A DNA stretch of 9,192 bases from Ruminococcaceae bacterium UBA5397 (GCA_002411615.1 DHOF01000026.1:1-9192), one strand, 5' to 3'; shown: positions 1-5,592, counted from the first letter of the stretch. The notes: generated by a model not told the origin, from the letters alone. Numbers and translations are program-made.

Positions 1-2
1 TG

Positions 3-41
3 CGCTATGAGCCTTTGAAAATTCTTACGAATCGGACATAA
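3..41 (+). CDS. C-terminal tail of an upstream gene, probably an ABC transporter permease (partial)
   Basis: One frame is open from the left edge and ends with RYEPLKILTNRT and a TAA stop. That stop overlaps the ribosome binding site of the ABC ATPase that follows. The R-Y-x-P-hydrophobic-x-x-L pattern resembles the cytoplasmic C-terminus of FtsX/MacB-type permeases, which often end in a similar 'kP.eaLr' tail. Such a permease is also the expected partner of a LolD/MacB-type ATPase. Only 12 residues are visible, so the identity is an inference from context. The tight junction supports one operon with translational coupling. Confidence 0.4.
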   Translation, partial: RYEPLKILTNRT

Positions 42-55
42 GGGAGGAGATTATC

Positions 56-727
56 ATGAACATATTGGAACTAAAAAATCTTAGCTATTCCTACGATGGA
101 ATCCATCCCATCCTCAAGGATATCACCTATACATTTGAACAAGGAAAAGTATATGCCATTGTAGGAAAATCCGGCGCTGGTAAAACCACTCTGCTGTCTT
201 TACTATCTGGCTTAACGGAGCCTACTAGCGGGACAATCTTGTTTCAGGACAAAGATATTACTACCATTGACCGTTATCATTATCGCAGCAAATATGTAGG
301 CGTCGTGTTTCAGGGATTCAATCTTCTTCCGCAGCTGACTGCTGTAGAAAACGTGGAGCTGTCTATGGATATTTCGGGTATGAAGATTAAAAATCGGTGT
401 GAAGTTGCTATGAATCTGTTAGATAAAGTGGAGCTGGACGAAGCAAAGGCTAACCGGCGGGTACTAAAGCTCTCCGGCGGTGAACAGCAGCGTGTCGCCA
501 TTGCACGGGCCCTATCTTACAATCCGGATATTCTGTTAGCTGATGAACCTACCGGTAATCTTGACGGAGAAACGCAGAATGCGGTAATGAATATTTTCCT
601 TCGCCTTGCCCGAGAAGAAAACAAATGTGTCATCATTGTCACGCATTCGCCTGAGGTAGCTCATCAGGCCGACATTGTGTATGAACTGAAATCTGCAAAA
701 TGCGATGACCTTTCTTCTTCACAATAA
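56..727 (+). CDS. ABC transporter ATP-binding protein, LolD/MacB-like subfamily
   Basis: A 223-aa cytoplasmic ATPase that would power an FtsX/MacB-type permease, by family knowledge used for export of peptides, antibiotics or lipoproteins, or as a sensor for a two-component system. All nucleotide-binding motifs are intact: Walker A GKSGAGKTT at residues 37-45, Q-loop Gln86 in VFQGFNLLP, signature LSGGEQQR at 139-146, Walker B ending in Asp163-Glu164, D-loop after DEPTGNLD, and H-loop His197 in VTHS. The length is typical for a single-domain ATPase of this group (220-250 aa). The ATG is preceded by AGGGAGGAG at 41-49, an excellent Shine-Dalgarno sequence. The preceding gene ends at 41, so the two are probably co-transcribed. 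A large hairpin follows at 789-845. The transported substrate cannot be inferred. Confidence 0.93.
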   Translation: MNILELKNLSYSYDGIHPILKDITYTFEQGKVYAIVGKSGAGKTTLLSLLSGLTEPTSGTILFQDKDITTIDRYHYRSKYVGVVFQGFNLLPQLTAVENVELSMDISGMKIKNRCEVAMNLLDKVELDEAKANRRVLKLSGGEQQRVAIARALSYNPDILLADEPTGNLDGETQNAVMNIFLRLAREENKCVIIVTHSPEVAHQADIVYELKSAKCDDLSSSQ

Positions 728-788
728 CCGCGCATTGCACTAAAAAACTCGCGATAACTCTCTAACGAAAGACTTCTAATGTTCACGC

Positions 789-845
789 ATGAAAAAGATA
801 CCATCGACTATCCTTTTTTCGGATGGTTGGTGGTATCCTTTTCAT
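789..845 (+). terminator. Long hairpin ending the ABC transporter operon, possibly bidirectional
   Basis: Arms 789-813 and 821-845 form a 25-bp stem with one A-C mismatch and three G-U pairs, closed by the loop TTTTTTC. The wobble pairs are G-U only in RNA read from the + strand, so the fold is more stable in the ABC transcript. The trailing U-tract is weak (CTTTTCATG). Read on the opposite strand, the core stem is followed by TTTTTC, so it may also end transcripts of the small gene converging from the right. Confidence 0.65.
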
Positions 846-858
846 GTAATTTAGTAGA

Positions 859-1005
859 CTATTTCTTTTTGCTGTTTAATCTTTCTTGTAGCTGCTCTAG
901 TTTAGCGTAAATTAGATTTAAATTGTCAACAATATTGTTAGCAGATATTATGAGTGATTTTAATTTCTTTTGCTCTTTCTTTTTATATTTTTTATCTTTT
1001 TCCAT
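859..1005 (-). CDS. 48-aa lysine-rich, coiled-coil-like protein of unknown function
   Basis: I do not recognise this protein. It begins MEKDKKYKKKEQKK, a strongly basic segment. It continues as an amphipathic stretch (about residues 16-44, NNIVDNLNLIYAKLEQLQERL) with leucines and isoleucines spaced as in a short coiled coil, and ends in KKK. There is no signal peptide, membrane segment or cysteine. The ATG at 1005 is chosen because GGAG lies 8 nt upstream (1014-1017). An in-frame TTG at 1047 would add 14 residues but has no Shine-Dalgarno sequence. A TATAAT box lies at 1024-1029, very close to the ribosome site, so the promoter is uncertain. It is separated from the DUF2892 gene by a terminator and is probably its own unit. 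A nucleic-acid-binding or oligomerising role is only a guess. Confidence 0.6.
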   Translation of the reverse strand: MEKDKKYKKKEQKKLKSLIISANNIVDNLNLIYAKLEQLQERLNSKKK

Positions 1006-1013
1006 ATTTTCAT

Positions 1014-1017
1014 CTCC
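1014..1017 (-). promoter_or_regulatory. Ribosome binding site fixing the 48-aa protein start
   Basis: On the - strand GGAG is followed by 8 nt and then ATG at 1005. No comparable site precedes the longer TTG-initiated frame, so the short form is preferred. Confidence 0.6.
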
Positions 1018-1152
1018 AACATAATTATATGCACAGTTAAATTGCAATTAAATACATTTTTTTAACAAAATTATATAAATTTATTCTTAAAAAAATAACA
1101 AATAAAACATTGAAGACTGTCATAAAATAAACTGAAATAGAAAAAAGAAGTA

Positions 1153-1179
1153 TAAAAAATGACGGCTCGAGGGCCGTCA
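1153..1179 (-). terminator. Intrinsic terminator of the DUF2892 gene
   Basis: Read on the - strand, TGACGGC (1179-1173) and GCCGTCA (1166-1160) form a perfect 7-bp stem around a 6-nt loop, followed at once by a run of six T (1159-1154). It lies 19 nt beyond the DUF2892 stop codon and separates that unit from the 48-aa gene downstream. Confidence 0.85.
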
Positions 1180-1197
1180 AAAGAATAAAACAAATTA

Positions 1198-1389
1198 TTA
1201 TTTCTTTTTTATTGTAGAAATATGAAGGAAAGAATATAAGGGACACACCCCAGAAATGGCAGTAGCTAATGGTATCAATCCAAACAGACCAAACCATTTT
1301 GCATTTCCATGAAGCACAAAGAACAGGCTAAACAAAATGGCAGCTAGTACGGCCCGTATTGCTCGTTCTACATTTCCTATATTTTTCAC
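1198..1389 (-). CDS. DUF2892 (YgaP-like) small membrane protein, GTG start
   Basis: A 63-aa protein matching the DUF2892/YgaP transmembrane family. It has an N-terminal NIGNVERAIRAV segment (the family's 'NVG..DR..R' start), then two hydrophobic stretches (about residues 12-26 and 33-47) joined by a short polar turn. It ends in the diagnostic GVCPLYSFLHIST motif containing Cys49. In other bacteria this domain stands alone or is fused to rhodanese domains, but its role is not well established. The GTG start at 1389 is chosen because AAGAAGG lies exactly 7 nt upstream and the family normally begins there. The frame stays open to 1539, but the extra N-terminal residues are unlike the family and the ATG at 1467 has no ribosome site. 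It has its own terminator. Confidence 0.85.
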   Translation of the reverse strand: MKNIGNVERAIRAVLAAILFSLFFVLHGNAKWFGLFGLIPLATAISGVCPLYSFLHISTIKKK

Positions 1390-1396
1390 TATTATG

Positions 1397-1403
1397 CCTT
1401 CTT
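1397..1403 (-). promoter_or_regulatory. Ribosome binding site selecting the GTG start of the DUF2892 gene
   Basis: AAGAAGG on the - strand with a 7-nt spacer to GTG at 1387-1389. This is the main reason for rejecting the longer open frame reaching 1539. Confidence 0.8.
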
Positions 1404-1470
1404 TCGAATCATTAAAAATAAAACAATCTTTGCTCTTATCATAACCAAAAACGATACGCTTTTTCATGCC

Positions 1471-1498
1471 AATATATTTTTTTAAAATTCTTTTGCAA
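1471..1498 (-). promoter_or_regulatory. Candidate sigma-A promoter for the DUF2892 gene
   Basis: On the - strand TTGCAA (1498-1493) is followed after 16 nt by TATATT (1476-1471). It lies just downstream of the cupin terminator and would give a leader of roughly 75 nt before the GTG. The region is AT-rich, so a chance match is possible. Confidence 0.4.
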
Positions 1499-1518
1499 AT
1501 TATTCGAATTTTTGAATA

Positions 1519-1554
1519 TAAAAACAGCGTCGACCACAAAGTGGAAGACGCTGT
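1519..1554 (-). terminator. Intrinsic terminator of the cupin gene
   Basis: On the - strand ACAGCGTC and GACGCTGT (1554-1547 and 1531-1524) pair perfectly. A 2x2 internal mismatch and a CCAC/GTGG inner stem close a 3-nt loop. TTTT follows the last stem bases. It starts 6 nt past the cupin stop codon. Confidence 0.85.
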
Positions 1555-1559
1555 GAATT

Positions 1560-1997
1560 TTATTTTGCGTTAGCGAGTGCATCTTTTTTTGTTTTCTGTA
1601 CCGTTCCATGGGGATGATGCGGAGGTGCATAAATAGAGTATAACTTTAATGGAACGTTTCCAGTGTTCATCAAATTATGCCAGGTACCCGCTGGAACAAA
1701 TATTGCATATCCAGGAGAAACATTTTTCTGAAAACTTAAATCATTTTTATTGCGTCCCATTTTTACGATTCCGCGGCCACACTCAATGCGGAGAAACTGA
1801 TCCGTATCAGAATGCATCTCTAATCCGATATCTCCATTAACCGGAATACTCATTAAGGTCATTTGTAGATAATTACCTGTCCATAATGCAGTACGATAAT
1901 TGTTATTTTGTTTCGTAGCTGCTTCGATATTAATCACATATGGGTTAGGGCCATAATCCTTTAATGTTTCACTCGTCGGGTGAAAACATTTAGTCAT
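1560..1997 (-). CDS. Cupin-domain protein, probably metal-binding
   Basis: A 145-aa cytoplasmic single-domain cupin. Both cupin motifs are present. Motif 1 runs from Gly58 through His62, Asp64, Asp66 and Glu71 to Gly75. Motif 2 fits G-x5-P-x-G-x2-H-x3-N exactly at Gly96, Pro102, Gly104, His107 and Asn111. In motif 1 the usual second histidine (HxH) is replaced by Asp64, so the metal site would be an altered His/Asp/Glu/His set. The distinctive C-terminal IYAPPHHPHGT (122-132) and N-terminal CFHPTSE segments recall a family of small cupins common in Firmicutes whose substrate is unknown. An AAAGGAG sequence lies 11 nt upstream of the ATG. The gene stands alone: it has its own terminator and a palindrome beside its likely promoter. 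An isomerase, dioxygenase or sugar-binding role cannot be distinguished. Confidence 0.88.
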   Translation of the reverse strand: MTKCFHPTSETLKDYGPNPYVINIEAATKQNNNYRTALWTGNYLQMTLMSIPVNGDIGLEMHSDTDQFLRIECGRGIVKMGRNKNDLSFQKNVSPGYAIFVPAGTWHNLMNTGNVPLKLYSIYAPPHHPHGTVQKTKKDALANAK

Positions 1998-2036
1998 AAT
2001 GTCATCGGCTCCTTTAAATAAATTTTATCCATTTAA

Positions 2037-2061
2037 ATTATATGGGAATTTTCAGAAAATT
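2037..2061 (-). promoter_or_regulatory. Likely cupin promoter region with a 15-bp palindromic operator candidate
   Basis: A TATAAT box (- strand, 2042-2037) lies 40 nt upstream of the cupin ATG. Directly upstream is a perfect palindrome, AATTTTCAGAAAATT (2047-2061), occupying the -35/spacer region. No good -35 is visible, which would suit a regulated promoter. The box and the dyad are seen directly; binding by a regulator is inference. Confidence 0.45.
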
Positions 2062-2122
2062 GTGTGTTGCGCATAAGAAAGACAATATTTTTTCACAGAT
2101 TCTATAGGCTTAAATAATTTCT

Positions 2123-2150
2123 GCTTCTGCATTAAAAGTAAATCAGAAGC
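2123..2150. repeat. Inverted repeat in the intergenic region between the cupin and zinc-ribbon genes
   Basis: GCTTCTG (2123-2129) and CAGAAGC (2144-2150) are perfect reverse complements with a 14-nt loop. No U-tract follows directly on either strand. The rest of 1998-2210 is AT-rich with no supported ORF or RNA gene, apart from the cupin promoter. Confidence 0.4.
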
Positions 2151-2210
2151 CACTTTTCCCAATTTTAAAAAAAATTCTCAAGTAATACCATATAATTTAT
2201 TTTATTTTAA

Positions 2211-2239
2211 TTGACTTTTGACTAATTAGGGGATATACT
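2211..2239 (+). promoter_or_regulatory. Strong sigma-A promoter for the zinc-ribbon gene
   Basis: TTGACT (2211-2216), a 17-bp spacer and TATACT (2234-2239): each hexamer differs from the sigma-A consensus at one position. The expected start is near 2246, giving a leader of about 40 nt that opens with a small TCACC/GGTGA hairpin (2247-2260). Confidence 0.85.
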
Positions 2240-2285
2240 AAATGAGTCACCAAACGGTGAACTATCATAATTTAAGAGGTATTAT

Positions 2286-2564
2286 ATGTATCAAGACAAA
2301 ACCCTCGTCTGCAAGGATTGCGGTCAGAATTTCACTTTTACTGCTGGAGAGCAGGAATTTTTTGCTGAGAAAGGCTTTACCAATGAGCCTCAGCGTTGCC
2401 CCGACTGCCGCAAAGCACGCAGACAAAATTCAAATGGCGGACGCGGAGAGCGTCAGATGTATGATGCTGTCTGTGCTTCCTGTGGAAGACCTTGCAAGGT
2501 TCCTTTCCAGCCGCGCGACGATCGCCCTGTTTATTGCAGTGAATGCTTTAGCAATAAAAGATAA
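2286..2564 (+). CDS. Small zinc-ribbon protein with paired CxxC motifs
   Basis: A 92-aa cytoplasmic protein of the 'probable zinc-ribbon' (zf-trcl) family. The first ribbon uses Cys9/Cys12 and Cys38/Cys41 around the conserved FTAGEQEFFAEKGF segment. The second uses Cys63/Cys66 and Cys84/Cys87, with an extra Cys70 and a KVPFQPRDDRPVYC core. Between them is a polar, glycine/arginine-rich linker (43-58). Two four-Cys sets would bind two zinc ions. Proteins like this are widespread in Firmicutes and other anaerobes; the function is unknown, with nucleic-acid binding the usual guess. The ATG has AAGAGG 6 nt upstream. The gene is monocistronic, with a near-consensus promoter and a strong terminator, suggesting high expression. 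A longer overlapping frame (2242-2571) is a shadow lacking these motifs. Confidence 0.9.
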   Translation: MYQDKTLVCKDCGQNFTFTAGEQEFFAEKGFTNEPQRCPDCRKARRQNSNGGRGERQMYDAVCASCGRPCKVPFQPRDDRPVYCSECFSNKR

Positions 2565-2579
2565 ATTTTAGTCTTTTAA

Positions 2580-2610
2580 AAACCGTTCCTTAATTGGAGC
2601 GGTTTTTTTT
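2580..2610 (+). terminator. Intrinsic terminator of the zinc-ribbon gene
   Basis: A 10-bp stem (2580-2589 with 2596-2605, one G-U pair) and a 6-nt loop, ending in a run of eight T (2603-2610). It starts 15 nt after the stop codon. Confidence 0.92.
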
Positions 2611-2748
2611 AATTTAATGGATGTTGTTTTAACTTCGGATTTTTTAAATTTTAAAATATTTTATTTGTACAAAGTAAAAGTGCTGATTCAGAGCAGCAGA
2701 AAATAAACTTATTATCCAGTAAGTGCTATATTTTTTCAGCTTCTTTTT

Positions 2749-2776
2749 TGGGATAAATTGAATTGGTTTGTATATT
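2749..2776 (+). promoter_or_regulatory. Weak candidate promoter for the 66-aa protein gene
   Basis: TTGGGA (2749-2754), a 16-bp spacer and TATATT (2771-2776) lie 20 nt before the start codon. The -35 is poor. A promoter is expected here because a strong terminator closes the gene upstream. Confidence 0.3.
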
Positions 2777-2795
2777 CTAGTTCTGAGGTGATTTT

Positions 2796-2996
2796 ATGAG
2801 CAAATTTGATCAACAACCAGATCATACTTTTGATGAATCCATTCCAGAGAAAGGAACCGACGTGATACCAAAGAGACGGGAAATTCGAAAAACAGAACGT
2901 CCCATTCGTAAAGATGCTTATCCGGTAATTGATACTGATCTCGGAAGGGATAATGTTGAGAACGATATTCCTGAAGCTGATCTTCAGGACCTATGA
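2796..2996 (+). CDS. 66-aa highly charged protein of unknown function
   Basis: I do not recognise this protein. It has an acidic N-terminus (DHTFDESIPEKG), a central strongly basic block (KRREIRKTERPIRKD, about residues 26-40) and an acidic C-terminus (DNVENDIPEADLQDL). It has no cysteine, no membrane segment and little hydrophobic content, so it is probably disordered or folds only with a partner. It is likely a real gene: GAGGTG lies 5 nt before the ATG, an intrinsic terminator starts 8 nt after the TGA, and a terminator precedes it, making a complete single-gene unit. The +/- charge blocks could suit binding to nucleic acid or an acidic protein, but that is a guess. Confidence 0.7.
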   Translation: MSKFDQQPDHTFDESIPEKGTDVIPKRREIRKTERPIRKDAYPVIDTDLGRDNVENDIPEADLQDL

Positions 2997-3003
2997 TTTT
3001 ATG

Positions 3004-3037
3004 TGGCTCTTGCTTTTATAGCAAGGGCCAATTTTAT
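3004..3037 (+). terminator. Intrinsic terminator of the 66-aa protein gene
   Basis: TGGCTCTTGC (3004-3013) pairs with GCAAGGGCCA (3021-3030) over 10 bp with one G-U, around a 7-nt loop. An interrupted T-tract ATTTTATT follows. Confidence 0.85.
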
Positions 3038-3102
3038 TAATCTTGACTTGTTTAGAATTTCCTGTTTAAAAAACAAAAAATATAGTAAATTCACACAAAA
3101 TA

Positions 3103-3111
3103 TGATATAAT
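3103..3111 (+). promoter_or_regulatory. Extended -10 promoter for the exonuclease III operon
   Basis: TGATATAAT: a perfect TATAAT (3106-3111) with the upstream TG of an extended -10 element. No clear -35 is present, which extended -10 promoters tolerate. The expected start near 3118 gives a leader of about 30 nt. Confidence 0.6.
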
Positions 3112-3147
3112 TAAAAATAAAAAGAAAGCAATTTGCGGAGGTGTTAA

Positions 3148-3900
3148 ATGAAGTTTCTTTCCTGGAATGTAAATGGGTTGCGTGCTTGCCTGCAAAAAGG
3201 GTTTCTGGATTTTTTGAAAGAATCAAATGCGGATACAATTTGTTTGCAGGAGACAAAAATGCAGCCAGAACAAGCAGATTTTGAATTATCCGGATATACG
3301 CGTTATTGGAATTCCGCTCTCAGAAAAGGATATTCCGGTACTGCAATTTTTACGAGAAATTTGCCGATCGGCGTTCAGTATGATATTGATGACCCTGATC
3401 ATATGGGGGAGGGGCGCTCAATCACGCTGGAATATCCGGAATATTATCTGGTAACTGTTTATACGCCGAATTCTCAGGACGAATTAAAGCGCTTGCCCTA
3501 CAGAATGGAATGGGAAGATGCGTTTCGTGCTTATTTGATGAAGCTGGATCAAAAAAAGCCAGTGATTGTCTGTGGGGATATGAATGTGGCGCATGAGGAA
3601 ATCGATCTAAAAAATCCAAAGACCAATGAAGGTCATGCGGGATTTTCAGATCAGGAGAGGGAAAAATTTACGCAGCTTCTTGAGAGTGGATTTGTGGATA
3701 CATTTCGGCGAATTCATCCGGAAGCCGTCGGTGCCTATAGTTGGTGGAGCTATCGGTTCCATGCACGAGAGCATAATGCGGGATGGCGCATTGACTATTT
3801 TTTGGTTTCCGAGCGATTTTTTTCACATGTTCAGAAGAGTGAAATCCTTAGCGAAGTGATGGGGAGTGACCACTGCCCAATCGAACTCGATTTTGAGTGA
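3148..3900 (+). CDS. xth: Exodeoxyribonuclease III (AP endonuclease, Xth/ExoA family)
   Basis: A 250-aa base-excision-repair enzyme: Mg2+-dependent AP endonuclease and 3'-5' exonuclease of the endonuclease/exonuclease/phosphatase fold. Catalytic residues line up with the E. coli enzyme: Asn7 (SWNVNG), Glu35 (LQETK), Tyr105 (VYTPNSQ), Asp144 and Asn146 (GDMNVAHEEIDL), Asp216 (WRIDYFLVS) and the terminal Asp241-His242 (GSDHCPIELDF). The length matches B. subtilis ExoA (about 250 aa). The start has GGAGGTG 4 nt upstream of the ATG. It is first in a two-gene operon: the beta-CASP gene begins 17 nt after its TGA, and that gene's ribosome site abuts the stop, implying translational coupling. Confidence 0.97.
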   Translation: MKFLSWNVNGLRACLQKGFLDFLKESNADTICLQETKMQPEQADFELSGYTRYWNSALRKGYSGTAIFTRNLPIGVQYDIDDPDHMGEGRSITLEYPEYYLVTVYTPNSQDELKRLPYRMEWEDAFRAYLMKLDQKKPVIVCGDMNVAHEEIDLKNPKTNEGHAGFSDQEREKFTQLLESGFVDTFRRIHPEAVGAYSWWSYRFHAREHNAGWRIDYFLVSERFFSHVQKSEILSEVMGSDHCPIELDFE

Positions 3901-3901
3901 C

Positions 3902-3907
3902 AAGGAG
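3902..3907 (+). promoter_or_regulatory. Ribosome binding site choosing ATG 3918 for the beta-CASP gene
   Basis: AAGGAG immediately follows the exonuclease TGA and lies 10 nt upstream of ATG 3918. The frame is also open from a GTG at 3897 that overlaps the exonuclease stop, but that start has no ribosome site and would add seven polar residues before the conserved MKLNFYGA beginning. Confidence 0.75.
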
Positions 3908-3917
3908 TGATAAAAAA

Positions 3918-5525
3918 ATGAAATTGAATTTTTATGGAGCCGATAAAGAGGTAACGGGCAGTTGCCATTGCCTTACGGTTGGAGACAAGACAATCTTGAT
4001 TGACTGCGGGCTGCAGCAGGGAGCTGATGTAACAGACAATGCAAAGCTGCCGATTGCTGCAAATAAAGTGGATTATGTTCTGGTTACCCATGCCCATATT
4101 GATCATTCGGGCCGATTGCCGCTTTTGGTTAAGCAGGGATTTCAAGGGAAAATTTGTGCAACAGGGAAAACCTGTGAGCTTCTTTCTATCATGCTGCGTG
4201 ACAGTGCGCATATTCAGGAGATGGATGCAGAATATGAGTCACGTAAAGGAAAGCGTGCAGGGAAAGCCCCTGTGGAGCCGCTTTATACCGTAAAGGATGC
4301 AGAAGATACCCTCAAATATCTTACGCCGTATTCCTATGGAGAGATGATTGATCTCTGTGAAGGAGTAAAAATTCGTTTTATAGATGCAGGCCATCTTTTG
4401 GGCAGTTCCAGCATTGAAATTTGGGCAACAGAAAATAATAGTACGAAAAAAATTGTATTTTCAGGCGATATTGGGAATATGGATATTCCGATTATAAAAA
4501 ACCCAACATATATTACCGAAGCGGATTACGTTATTATGGAATCCACTTATGGAGATCGGGAACATGAGCACATAGATGATTATACCAAGGCGCTTGCCGA
4601 TATTATTGACAATACGCTGTCCAATCATGGGAATGTAGTGATCCCGTCCTTTGCAGTGGGACGTACGCAGGAGCTGCTCTATTCCATGCGAGAGATCAAG
4701 GAACGTCATCTGACGCCTAAGAACCCTAATTTTCCGGTTTATGTGGATTCTCCTCTGGCAACTGAGACTACCAAAATATACAGTGGGGATCTTCATGGCT
4801 ATGCAGATGAGGAGACTGCCCAGTTGATTGATCACGGTTTTGAGCCGCTTTCTTTTCCAAATCTCCATATGACCGAAAGTGTGGACGAATCTAAATCACT
4901 TAATACGGACGGCGTTCCAAAAGTAATTATTTCTTCCAGCGGCATGTGTGAGGCCGGAAGAATTCGTCATCATTTAAAGCATAATCTCTGGCGCCCGGAG
5001 TGCTCTATTATATTTGTTGGGTTTCAGGCGAATGGAACCCTCGGAAGAATCCTTTTGGATGGAATTGATTCCGTAAAACTGTTTGGTGAACAGATTGCGG
5101 TGAAAGCGCATATTTTTAATTTTCGGATGCTGTCAGGGCATGCAGACCATACTGGACTTTTACGTTGGATTAAAGCTTATCAACCGGCGCCTAAAAAGGT
5201 CTTTGTTGTTCATGGAGAGCAGAAATGCTGTGAAGGATTTACGGAAGAACTGAAGCATTATGGATTCGATGCCTATGCGCCGAATTTTAATGCCTGCTAT
5301 GATTTGCTTTCGGATCGTATATTGGATTATGGGATGGAAGCTCAGATTCTGCATCCCAAAAAGGCGGCACTTTCTGGCAAACAATCTTCTCCTATTTATG
5401 CGCGGTTGGTGGCGGCGCAGCACCGCTTGGAAGATGTTATTCGGCATAATGAGGGAGGAACCAATAAGGATTTGACTCGGCTTACAAAAGAATTGTTGAC
5501 TCTTTGCGAAAAGTGGGATCGCTGA
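3918..5525 (+). CDS. Beta-CASP metallo-beta-lactamase ribonuclease (CPSF73-like)
   Basis: A 535-aa two-zinc nuclease of the MBL/beta-CASP type, probably cutting or trimming RNA. MBL motifs: Asp29 (ILIDCG), HAHIDH at 58-63, His159 (DAGHLLGSS) and Asp184 (SGDIGN). Beta-CASP motifs: A at Glu208 (MESTYGDR), B at His408 (LSGHADH) and C at His432 (VVHGEQ). The intervening IPSFAVGRTQELL and SSSGMCEAGRIRHHL segments are typical of the CPSF73/TTHA0252-like branch rather than of RNase J. No KH domains are present. The C-terminus (about 460-535) extends beyond the core and ends in a helical, charged tail. Substrate specificity cannot be read from the sequence. Start choice is explained under the ribosome site. 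It is second in the operon with exonuclease III and is closed by a strong terminator. Confidence 0.93.
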   Translation: MKLNFYGADKEVTGSCHCLTVGDKTILIDCGLQQGADVTDNAKLPIAANKVDYVLVTHAHIDHSGRLPLLVKQGFQGKICATGKTCELLSIMLRDSAHIQEMDAEYESRKGKRAGKAPVEPLYTVKDAEDTLKYLTPYSYGEMIDLCEGVKIRFIDAGHLLGSSSIEIWATENNSTKKIVFSGDIGNMDIPIIKNPTYITEADYVIMESTYGDREHEHIDDYTKALADIIDNTLSNHGNVVIPSFAVGRTQELLYSMREIKERHLTPKNPNFPVYVDSPLATETTKIYSGDLHGYADEETAQLIDHGFEPLSFPNLHMTESVDESKSLNTDGVPKVIISSSGMCEAGRIRHHLKHNLWRPECSIIFVGFQANGTLGRILLDGIDSVKLFGEQIAVKAHIFNFRMLSGHADHTGLLRWIKAYQPAPKKVFVVHGEQKCCEGFTEELKHYGFDAYAPNFNACYDLLSDRILDYGMEAQILHPKKAALSGKQSSPIYARLVAAQHRLEDVIRHNEGGTNKDLTRLTKELLTLCEKWDR

Positions 5526-5550
5526 GTCAACTAACAAATATTATCTAAAA

Positions 5551-5592
5551 AAATCGGCCTTCTCAAAAGAGAGGGCCGGTTTTTTATTTTTC
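5551..5592. terminator. Bidirectional terminator between the beta-CASP gene and mscL
   Basis: A 14-bp stem (5551-5564 with 5569-5582, two wobble pairs) around the loop AAAA. On the + strand TTTTTTATTTTT follows; on the - strand the left flank reads as a run of T. It serves the two converging genes, and the + strand U-tract overlaps the end of mscL. Confidence 0.92.

Noticed and set aside
1070..1101. Second TATAAT upstream of the 48-aa gene with a TTGTTA 20 nt away
   Set aside because: The spacer is too long and such boxes occur by chance in this AT-rich stretch.
1037..1297. 86-aa hydrophobic ORF on the - strand
   Set aside because: It overlaps the DUF2892 gene in another frame, crosses that gene's terminator and lacks a ribosome site; its hydrophobicity reflects AT-rich sequence.
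2242..2571. 109-aa ORF overlapping the zinc-ribbon gene
   Set aside because: Frame-shifted shadow: the zinc-ribbon frame has all the CxxC motifs and the better ribosome site. The ATG at 2242 would fall at or before the predicted transcript start.
2663..2735. Partial direct similarity around AGTAAAAGTGCT and AGTAAGTGCT plus a short TGCTG/CAGCA dyad
   Set aside because: Too short and imperfect to call a repeat or RNA element.
3831..4868. Antisense ORFs of 126 and 135 aa opposite the exonuclease and beta-CASP genes
   Set aside because: They lie inside confidently identified genes and encode no recognisable motif.
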